The notes under the pieces: model-generated
Databases searched by the model: none
What the model saw: the letters and a program-made list of their open reading frames with translations, nothing else
Told to the model about the DNA's origin: nothing
NCBI GenBank assembly: GCA_963971575.1
Contig: OZ020613.1
Span: 48,850,250-48,914,249 of the forward strand
DNA length: 64,000 nt
Direction: 5' to 3'
Origin: Liopterus haemorrhoidalis
Lineage: Eukaryota > Arthropoda > Insecta > Coleoptera > Dytiscidae
In this document: one piece after another, positions 56,355 to 64,000 of the stretch
Layout: each line of letters opens with the position of its first letter
How positions within the stretch are numbered: the first letter of the stretch is position 1
Translations under genes and position numbers: made by a program

Positions 56355-56676
56355 ACTTCGCCCATTGGTACTTGATGAAGTAGATATGGACCTGATTTAT
56401 GAAGAATTCAACTTGCTAAATCCATCTATTGACGTGATTGCGAAAAATACGAAAGATTTAGCTGCACAAAAATAGCATCAGTTATTTGAGCTACTCCCGA
56501 AAAAACACTAAAAATATTTACAAGTTAATTTCCTTTATTATAAGCATACCAATATCTAATTGCTATCCCGAACGAGTATTTTCTCAGATGAATTTAAAAT
56601 GGTCAGAAGCAAGAAACAGATGTTCTATCGTGTTGATAAAATTGGAATTACTTGTTCAATTCAACATGCAATACTC
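56355..56676 (+). pseudogene. hAT transposase C-terminus, split by a LINE
   Basis: Frames read LRPLVLDEVDMDLIYEEFNL, LFELLPKKH, then ISNCYPERVFSQMNLKWSEA and RNRCSIVLIKLELLVQFNMQ. After the LINE, the last residues continue at 61958 (AEFYQYIKNQKETLSK). ERVFS-M---W---RNR----L-K-EL-V is a hAT dimerisation-region pattern. Two stops and frameshifts predate the LINE insertion. Confidence 0.78.
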
Positions 56677-56756
56677 TTCTTCTTCTTTTCAATTTGTTGG
56701 CCTCGGCTTAAAGCCAGTCCGCCAGCGCTTAGCAATACGAGGATGGTGTGAGGATG

Positions 56757-59700
56757 TTAGAGGTTTAGTCTAATGGAGGTTAGGAATTCAGAAATTAAAG
56801 AGCATATTTCGATGGACGGGTTAGACAGTATACTAGGCACAGAGAGAGGGGCAGGAAGGTGTTTGCTTAGTAGTTGGTATAGGGTGTTACTTTTATCTGT
56901 GTGGTTGGGGCAGGAGAATAGAATGTGGGAGATATCAGCGGGTAACCCGCAGGAGCATAAGTTAGAGGGGATTATGTTGATACGGTGGAGATGGAACGGA
57001 GTGTGGTTGTGATTGAAGCGGAGACGACAAAAAGTAGAAATTTGTTTTTTGGGGAGGGGAAGGTTGTGGAACCAAGGGTGATATGGTACCACAGGTTGGA
57101 GCGAAAAGTAAAAGCGCCCTTTTTCTTCCGCTGAGGAGACGTACTCTTGTTGCCAACATATTCTTAGTTCCCTCTGAACAGCGGGGAGTAACTGCCTGAA
57201 GTTGACGGTACAGTTTGTAGGTGGTGTTAAGAGATTCGCGCCGTCGTTTGCCAGGGCGTCGGCAGTGTCGTTTCCGGGGATACCGCTATGACCGGGGATC
57301 CAACCCAGACGAACTGTAGTACAGGAGGACAGGAAAGAGTGAAGGAGTTGTTTTATTCGGAGGGTTACACGGTCAGACTTAGGGAGGATGCCTGTGGTCT
57401 GGATTGTTTGAAGGGAACTTAGTGAGTCAGTGAGGATTAATATATGTGAACGGTTCAGGGTTGGAATGAGGGAAAGAGCATGCATAATAGCATACTGCTC
57501 AGCGGACATGATGTGCATTATAGGAGGGAGCTTTCGGGATATGTTAATGTTATGGGAAGGGACATGAATGCCGTAGCCGGTGGATTGGGAAGATTTGGAT
57601 GCGTCTGTATAAATAAGAGTATACTGAGGGAAGGATTTCTGCATAATAGATAGAAAGTGTGTTTGGAGGTTGCTTTTACTTTTGTTAAGGCCTATATTTG
57701 TGGAAATAGGGAGGGGAATGATTTGAGTGTGGTAAGGGGTGAGGTAGCAGGGGAGGGTGCGAAGTTTGTTTATGTGGCGGATTTCAGGCTGAAGGTTATT
57801 ATACTGGGTGCAAAGCAAGGGTTTGGGTTTATTGCGGCAATATCTTAGGGAGTCAAAGTTTACTTTTAGTTCATTAAGTGAACGGATAAATGGATTGTTG
57901 TGTATGGAGAGCTGTTGTAGGATAAAACGGGAAGATAGGTACTGGGACCTGATTGTGAGGAGTGGTTCTGAGGCTTCGGCCAACAAAGCGTTCGTAGGAG
58001 TGGATCTCATGGCCCCCAGGCAAAGTCTGAGACCTTGATATTGGATGCGATTGAGGAATGTGTATCTAGTTTTGGTGAGTGGTGACATTATCGTACAGGA
58101 GTAATCGAGGATGGATCGTAGTAGGGCGCGATAAATCAAGAGCATAGTCTGAGGATGACCGCCCCACCAAGTTTTGGTAAGGGCCCGAAGAATATTTAGG
58201 ACATTCCGGGACTTTGATGCAATGAGGTTGAGTTGGGGTTGCCAGGTTAGTTTACGATCAAAGGAAATACCTAGATACACGTAGGAAGAGGTGTAGGGCA
58301 CAGGTTGATTATTTAGTAGGATTGGGGGAAGGGGAACTGGCGTACGACGTTTTGTAAATATCATGGCCTTACTTTTAGAGGGAGAAAGGGAGAGGTTGTG
58401 CTCCTGAAGCCACGAGTTAATTAGAGCGAGGGCTTGGTTAATTGAATCGATGGCGGGAAGCAGTTTGGGGCAGGATAGGTAAATGACAAAGTCATCTGCA
58501 TACTGGATGCACTTGATTTTAAGGGTGTTCAAGGACTGATGTAGGGAGGCAGTATACATATTAAATAGAAGGGGACTTAGGATCGAGCCTTGCGGCAGGC
58601 CTTTAAAGGAGGTGCGAGGACCATGGAGTGAGTTTTTGTGCCGGATGTATATAGATTTGCGACCAATAAGATTCAGGATAAGTTGGTTTAGGTTTGGTGG
58701 GATTTTGAAGGATTCTAGTGTGTGTTGTAGGATATTAAGGTCAACATTATCAAAAGCGGCATGGATGTCTAGGAATAAGGCTATGAGGAATTCTTGCTTA
58801 CAGAAGGAATTGTGGATATCTATGGACAGTTTGGCGGAGCAGTTTGTGGTGGATTTACCTTTGCGGAAACCATACTGGGTGTCGGGGAGCAGGCATTTAT
58901 GTTCTAGCCACCAATCGTGCCTATTCTTAATTAATCGTTCAGCTGTTTTTAAACAGCATGATGTGAGGGCTATAGGGCGGTAGGAGGAGGCCAGAGAGGG
59001 GTCTTTATTAGGTTTTAGGATAGGGACTACATGTGAAATTCTCCAAGCTGATGGGATATCTTGACCAGATAGGGTTTTATTTATAAGGGATAGTAGGATT
59101 TCTTTAAGATTACTAGGCAGGTGTCTAAGATGGAGGTAGGCTATGGAGTCCGGACCTGGGCAGGAGTTCTTACCTAGGTTAAGTACGTTGGTGAGTTCGT
59201 GGATTGTGAAGGGCGCTGAAAGGAACGGGATGTTTATTTCACGGGATAATATTGGTGGTGGAGAAGGAACGAATGCTGGTGTCAGGTTTTGAAGAATTTC
59301 ATCTATGCATGTTATGGTCTTGGGGTTATATCTGGGAGAGGATGACCGTCTGTAAATCCGGACGGTTTCCCAAACCTTCGAGATAGGAGTATCCGGGTTA
59401 AGGGAGCTGCAAAAGTTAGAAAAGTATTGCTTTTTTTTTTCTTTGAACAATCTTTTAGCTATAGCTATAGAGTTTTTTGCTCTTATAAAATTATCGAAGG
59501 TTGGGTGGCGCTTGTAATTATTCAACGCCATGTTTCTGTTATTTTTAGCAGCTGCGCATTCGTCATCCCATCAAGGGGTGAGGTTCGGTCTGCGGAGAGG
59601 CTTAGATGTGGGAATGGATTTTTCAGACGCTTGGGAGATTATATTTTGGAGGAAAAGGGCTTGTGCTTCAGTACTATCGCAATGGGGAATGGATGTTGAT

Positions 59701-60437
59701 GCCTCAGAAGCTGAACTAAAGTACTGGGACCAATTGGCTTTTTTTAGGTTATATTTGGGAGTGTGGGGTTGGAGAGGTGGGGGGTTGGAAGCCGGCCCTA
59801 TATCCGCATGGATATAGACTGGGAAGTGGTCACTGCCATGGGTGTCAGAAAGGGTCTCGCATATAATGAACGGAGCTATGGAAGGGGAGGTGATCGTGAG
59901 ATCCACAATGCTCGGGGGTTTCCCAGGGGCGGTCAGTCTGGTGGGTTTGCCGTCGTTGAGGACGCATAGGTCAAAGTGATCTACGACGTCCTCAACTATT
60001 CGGCCGAGAGGGGAGGTAAGGTGGCCGCCCCATCGCACGCCATGGGCGTTGAAGTCGCCACACAAAAGGTAGGGTGGGTTGAATTGCCGTATTAAAAAAC
60101 ACATTTGGGCGTAGGATACAGTGCTATCAGGGGGGATGTATAATGAGATAAAGGTGACATTATGGACTTTAGCAGCTATAATTTGGAGGTGAAAGTTGGA
60201 GTATATGGGGATATGTTGGTAGTCGATGCCGTTACGAATCACGATGGCCGCACCGCCATAGCCATCGGCCCTGTCATGTCGGAGTAGCGAGTACCCGCGG
60301 ACACGACAGATGTCGTCTGGCAGCAGCCACGTCTCCGAGATCGCAGCGATGTCGATATTCAGGGAATCGAGGAGTAAGAAAAGATCAGTTTTGTTACTGT
60401 TTATGCTCCTAATGTTCCATTGGAGGTATCTATACAT
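56757..60437 (-). pseudogene. LINE ORF2: endonuclease-RT-RNase H with one nonsense codon
   Basis: In one frame of 1226 codons, residues 1-230 form the endonuclease (LQWNIRSINSNK, AISETWLLPDD, LLCGDFNAHG, SDHFPVYIHAD). Codon 289 is TGA where the family has tryptophan (P-stop-WDDECAAAKNNRN). Reverse transcriptase follows from about 400: SSYRPIALTSCCLKTAERLI, FLDIHAAFDNVD, GLPQGSILSPLLFNMY and IQYADDFVIYL. RNase H is at about 950-1080: YTDASKSSQSTGYGI, AEQYAIMHAL, LTDSLSSLQTI and GWIPGHSGIPGNDTADALA. All catalytic motifs are intact. Either read-through or reversal would be needed for function, so I list it as a pseudogene. Confidence 0.93.
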
Positions 60438-61759
60438 GTTGTCGATGGGGTGGGAGATGAGGAGTTGGTAAAAGCTTGGAGTAGGATACTATATAGGAGG
60501 GCGAGAATAGTTTCTCCTTGCGGGAGGGGTTGCAAGAGGGTTTGAAGGGTTGCGAGGTCTTTTGGATTAATTGAGAGTTTATCAGTTATGACTGCGTCTT
60601 CAGGAACTTTGGCAGGGCTTGGGTTGTTACGAGAGGAGGGTGAGATGCCCGAGGTGCTGGGGAGGTGTCCATTTGGAGCTATAAGCAGTTGCTTATGGGC
60701 TTCACGGTCAAAACCTAGAAATGGGGAGGAGGGGGGAGACTGAGTTTTACGTTTTTTGGGAGTGCTAGTGATGTAAGAATAGGAGGGAGTGTTTGTATGA
60801 GGGCTAGTTCGTTGGTGAGTGACAGGTTGATCGGTGAGGTCAATGCTGGGGAAGTGTTGGGATAAGCGTACTGGAGCGGCGGGTGCCGAGGTTATGGAAG
60901 CTGGGTTTTTAATCGGAGGAAATAATGAAGCGGCCTCAATGAAGGAGTAATTTCTACTAGCCATACACTCTTTTATTTTCTTCTGTCGTTGTAATTCGGG
61001 ACAGTCAGCATTGAGAGCATTATGCGAGGTGGAGTCGCAGTGAATGCATTTGACAGCATTGGTACACTCACGTTGGTTGTGTGAGCCTCCACAATTAGCG
61101 CATCTCTCCGCGCTTTTACATTGTTTAGCGGTGTGCCCGAATCTTAAGCAGTTAAAACAACGTAAGACCGGTAACACATAAACAGAAACCTCCATACAAA
61201 CGTAATAGAGTATTACGTGCGTTGGGAGGGTTGTGCCCGAAAAGGTGACAACTACGGTCTGTGTAGGTGTATACTCTGGAGGGGAAACACCGGGGGGACT
61301 AGTTTTTCGGTTCAGACGACGGACTGACAATATTTTCTTCCCACAGTTTAAATTTTGTAACAGTTCTTCGTCTGTTACTGCGGTATCTACTCCCCGTATG
61401 ATACCCTGACAAGCGACTAGATGTGTAGGGATGAAAATTTCATATTGTGAATTTAGGACTGGATTCTCGGTAAAGGAGTTGGCTGAATTGAAATTAAAAA
61501 AGGTTATGCCCAATCTCTTTTTGCCTAGTTTTGATACTGACTTGATATGCTCAATTTTCTGGGAGTGTAACAGTTTCCCGATGACAAGGGGGTGGACATT
61601 TGATAGATTAGTGTTTTCAGCATTAGGAAGGGGTTGAAGGTATACCGTGAAAGGACCGGAGTCTTCTTCACTGTATTTTAGGAGTGATTTAAATGAAGTA
61701 TTGCTAGGCTTACCTGCCGGTCCTGGCGGAGGCGGAGGCCCAGGGCCCTCCTGGTCCAT
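60401..61759 (-). CDS. LINE ORF1 gag-like protein (452 aa)
   Basis: The protein begins MDQEGPGPPPPPGPAGKP, followed by a region (FTVYLQPLPN to IFIPTHLVACQGIIRGVDT, about residues 36-130) of the type found before the zinc knuckles in Jockey/I ORF1 proteins. Three CCHC-type knuckles follow: C201FNCLRFGHTAKQC214, C220ANCGGSHNQREC232 and C238IHCDSTSHNALNADC253. The C-terminal part is Ser/Thr/Pro-rich (RTSPHTNTPSYSYITSTPKK). It would bind LINE RNA and act as a nucleic-acid chaperone in the ribonucleoprotein. The frame is intact and overlaps the ORF2 start by 37 bp, suggesting re-initiation or a frameshift for ORF2 translation. Confidence 0.92.
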   Translation of the reverse strand: MDQEGPGPPPPPGPAGKPSNTSFKSLLKYSEEDSGPFTVYLQPLPNAENTNLSNVHPLVIGKLLHSQKIEHIKSVSKLGKKRLGITFFNFNSANSFTENPVLNSQYEIFIPTHLVACQGIIRGVDTAVTDEELLQNLNCGKKILSVRRLNRKTSPPGVSPPEYTPTQTVVVTFSGTTLPTHVILYYVCMEVSVYVLPVLRCFNCLRFGHTAKQCKSAERCANCGGSHNQRECTNAVKCIHCDSTSHNALNADCPELQRQKKIKECMASRNYSFIEAASLFPPIKNPASITSAPAAPVRLSQHFPSIDLTDQPVTHQRTSPHTNTPSYSYITSTPKKRKTQSPPSSPFLGFDREAHKQLLIAPNGHLPSTSGISPSSRNNPSPAKVPEDAVITDKLSINPKDLATLQTLLQPLPQGETILALLYSILLQAFTNSSSPTPSTTCIDTSNGTLGA

Positions 61760-62495
61760 CTTGGGGACCCTCTATGGCACTATGTTTTATTATAGTCTAT
61801 GTGATATTATTCGTTTATAAAAATATATTTATAAATATTCTAAAACTTGAGCGATTTAACCACTGTTTTACCGCACGTGTAGCACTAACAGGCCTAGACG
61901 AGGTAACGGACGTGTTGTCACCACGGTGGTTGGACAACGAATGCCCATGCAATACTCATGTGCTGAATTTTATCAATATATTAAAAACCAGAAAGAAACT
62001 CTTTCTAAAGTAAAATCGTCAGCCAAATACAAATAGGCGAGTTTCTGAAAAAAATATTGTTTAGTATCAGTATTTAGACTAAATCTTTAGTTTAATATCA
62101 GATTTTGATTGCTTTAAGATAAATAAACATTTAGAAATATTTAACTGTACTTTTTATTAGGTTGTCCCGCTTTTTGCGCCTTAACCCCGATTTTTTCAAA
62201 TTTATTTGGTAAAAATCCCGATTTAGTAAAATAATAATCTGGCAACGCTGTATAGGAATGTCTTTTCTAAAATGAAGATTGGTAGATACAAAATCGTCTG
62301 TAAAAAATATATATGAAATACATAATGCTAAGTAAATGTCGTCCAGCTCAGCTCGTTTATAATAGGTCCAAAACATAAACGCATCACATTTGCATAAGGC
62401 AAATCAAAAGTGTATCACTGTTCCGCTTATAGTACAAACATGTGTTTGTAATAAACAGACAGTATACGCCATTCCTACATGTTTCTGCTTATATC

Positions 62496-62658
62496 CAGGC
62501 CCGTGCGAAGGAAAATCTGCGCCTGGGGCAAAGCCTAAATTTGGCACCCCTCCTAACCCTCAATCCCCCTCCTAACCACTGAAACGTCCAACATCGTGAC
62601 GATATTCGCGCCACCTAGATTAGGCGCCCGGGGCCGATGCCCCATTCACACGGCTCTA
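62496..62658. mobile_element. Short hAT-type MITE
   Basis: The ends CAGGCCCGTGCGAAGG and, inward from the right, TAGAGCCGTGTGAATGG are imperfect inverted repeats. CTTATATC (62488-62495) and CTTGTGTC (62659-62666) are probable 8-bp target duplications with two transitions. The GC-rich interior (GCGCCTGGGGC, GGCGCCCGGGGCC) is typical of hAT-derived MITEs in insects. Confidence 0.7.
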
Positions 62659-62679
62659 CTTGTGTCATGCATTTGTGCT

Positions 62680-62910
62680 ATGGGCCTGATATGACCAATA
62701 ACCGAATGCGGGCTATATTAACAACGACCGGTCAATGACAGGTTAGGTTTAGTTAATAAAAATCTAATACAGCAGAAGCCGAAAGGCTCGATGTAAGCCT
62801 AAAGGGCTTTGTTTATTTATTTATTATTTTATTTATTTTTTTTGCCTACCATTGGCCGGTCGTTGTTAATACAGCCCGCCATTCGGACATTGGCCGCAAC
62901 AGGCCTATTA
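62680..62910. mobile_element. Fold-back MITE with LINE tail inside
   Basis: Arms of about 58 bp face each other: CGAATGCGGGCTATATTAAC then AACGACCGGTCAATG on the left, and, inward from the right, CGAATGGCGGGCTGTATTAA then CAACGACCGGCCAATG. The centre contains AGAAGCCGAAAGGCTCGATG and a TTTA tandem, which in reverse looks like a LINE 3' end with its terminal hairpin. Confidence 0.75.
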
Positions 62911-63202
62911 TAAATGAGGTTTTATATTAAAAAATTATGTGAAGTGTGAATTATCACATATTTCAGAGTTTTGTAAAGTGTAAGAAGCCAGCATAAGAAT
63001 ATTTGAAGCCTAGGATTATAAATAAGCCTAGGATTAGCAATATAATAATACTGGATGCCTAGGAATATTTGTTCTATAATCACATCAAAATAAACATTTT
63101 TTGATAATAATTTTTATTGGTTATTTGAGTACTTAAGAGCTTCCATTTAGTCGCATTTACTTTGTATCACAGTCTTCAATAATAAATAAGAACTATATTT
63201 TC

Positions 63203-63546
63203 CTACGACTACTATAGAACTGTCTCATTTCGATACTGTTAAATGACAGGAAATTAACTTAATTTCGCATGTGACACTCATGCGCGCGAAGGCGAAGCGG
63301 TAATGATAAATTCGTCCAATGCGCATGTGCAGTGTGCGGAAATGAATAAATTCGCAGAAATGCGCATGTGCAGTTTCTGAGAATTTTCATTCCTGTACTG
63401 GCTGCGCGCGCATTAATGGCTGTTAACCATATTTATATTGTATTTTCTTCATTATGTATTTATTGAAAAATGGTAATCGGATAAATAGCATAGTGAGCAT
63501 CAGGCGCAGAATGCATATTCCGCGCTAGTTGCACAATATACTATTA
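63203..63546 (+). repeat. Interspersed repeat R-C with NRF-1-like sites, copy 2
   Basis: About 85-90% identical by eye to 22774-23118 over its whole length, with two TGCGCATGTGCAG motifs at 63320 and 63361. The 41-bp spacing of these motifs is kept in both copies. Confidence 0.8.
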
Positions 63547-63758
63547 TAAATGGCTTAATTTTTCTCAATTTCAGACGCGTATTTCTCCCTATTAACAATG
63601 TGTTATTTGTTTTATAAGTATTTCACTTCTATAAGTGATTTATTCCTCTTTGATACCTTAAAAACAAAAAACTAAAGTAATTCAAACAATAGGTTGAATT
63701 GTGACGTACAATAATAGACGGAGCTTACTGGAAATTACACACTACACTCCACATAGAT

Positions 63759-64000
63759 CAGGGGCGCTCAAACAGTCGATCGCGAGAGGTTTTTAAGTCG
63801 ATCGCGTACATATTTATAAAAAGTATTTTAAATATTTTTTTACAGTTATTGTAATTTAATAGTTATTAATATAGTAACGAACATTAAATGTTAAACTATC
63901 TGATAGAATAATAGATGATAATTTAAGATTTAACATTTAATAGATATTATTTGGAATGAGGTAGATCTCATTCCAGTCTTGAAAATTATGTCAGATATAC
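63759..64000. mobile_element. Left end of a further hAT element, cut by the window edge
   Basis: CAGGGGCGCTCAAACAGTCG followed by ATCGCGAGAGG resembles hAT ends with CAGGGG termini and GTCGATCGCGA-type subterminal DNA. The rest of the element and the right end lie outside the window. Confidence 0.5.

Larger units (their letters stand above)
56677..61945 (-). mobile_element. Full-length I/Jockey-type LINE with 12-bp target duplication
   Basis: CATGCAATACTC stands on both sides (56665-56676 and 61946-61957). The element has about 190 bp of 5' UTR, ORF1, ORF2 overlapping it by 37 bp, a short 3' UTR and a GAA-type tail at 56677. ORF2 combines apurinic endonuclease, reverse transcriptase and RNase H, as in the I group and relatives. 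Its base composition is clearly more GC-rich than its surroundings, and a single stop is the only visible defect, so the insertion is recent. Confidence 0.93.
56200..62250. mobile_element. hAT element containing a full-length LINE
   Basis: The ends CAGCGTTGCCAGA and TCTGGCAACGCTG are exact inverted repeats. The flanking octamers TATAAGAG and TATAGGAA agree at six positions. GTCCCG/CGGGAC motifs cluster inside the left end. Without the 5.27-kb LINE (56677-61945, plus one target copy) the element would be about 0.77 kb and contain only the C-terminal remnant of a transposase. Confidence 0.82.

Noticed and set aside
57657..58983. Plus-strand open frames across the LINE
   Set aside because: Antisense shadows of ORF2, which has clear RT and RNase H motifs in its own frame.
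62390..62575. 61-codon frame near the right end
   Set aside because: It crosses into a hAT-type MITE and is proline-rich only because of the C-rich MITE interior.

Overview
The window is AT-rich nuclear DNA from an arthropod, most probably an insect. The evidence is spliced genes with GT-AG introns, arrays of Kruppel-type C2H2 fingers with TGEKP-like linkers, and a dense mixture of eukaryotic transposons (ISL2EU, PIF/Harbinger, hAT, pogo/Tigger, Tc1/mariner, LINEs, a Penelope-like element, a tRNA-type SINE). I saw no tRNA or rRNA gene, no bacterial operon and no CRISPR array. I do not assign a species.

The host genes I can support are a minus-strand cluster of related C2H2 zinc-finger genes. 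Gene 1 (7969-17438), gene 2 (23733-28634) and gene 3 (36654-41119) share one four-exon plan: a short start exon, two acidic exons of 41-44 codons that each carry a sumoylation-type IKSEP/LKSEP motif, and one large terminal exon with 9-10 fingers. All intron junctions are phase 1. A conserved TATA-containing block lies about 100 bp upstream of each ATG. A fourth finger exon with 15 fingers (47469-48817) has no nearby start exon. Upstream of it, on the same strand, lie a related acidic exon (55617-55760), a second short exon and a different terminal exon (52611-53371). These can be read as a separate gene or as alternative 3' ends. A decayed plus-strand copy of the acidic exon lies at 2018, and a 1.4-finger fragment lies at 51744.

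Almost everything else is mobile DNA, much of it nested. From left to right: a fold-back MITE (1146), a deleted ISL2EU copy (3796), a non-autonomous Harbinger (5948), a LINE broken by two insertions 25 bp apart (10440-16680; one insertion is a 3.6-kb Harbinger whose transposase and MADF-BESS genes have interleaved exons), hAT remains (17835), a Tigger containing a LINE (19201), a SINE with 19-bp target duplications (21910), a nearly complete 4.2-kb ISL2EU element with both of its genes (28961-33163), a deleted mariner (35221), a second deleted ISL2EU (38448), a TA-flanked MITE (41268), a Penelope-like element with a GIY-YIG domain and a hammerhead-like motif, split by a hAT (41975-46220), decayed Tc1/mariner remnants (49240-51075), a minisatellite (54070-54990), and a hAT (56200-62250) that received a full-length 5.3-kb LINE. 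Smaller MITEs and the start of another hAT close the window.

In function, the zinc-finger proteins look like sumoylated DNA-binding regulators. The transposon genes look like self-mobilising machinery, mostly broken by one to a few mutations. The ISL2EU nuclease, the Harbinger MADF protein and the LINE ORF1 are the ones that still read as intact. All assignments come from reading the sequence; no database search was run.
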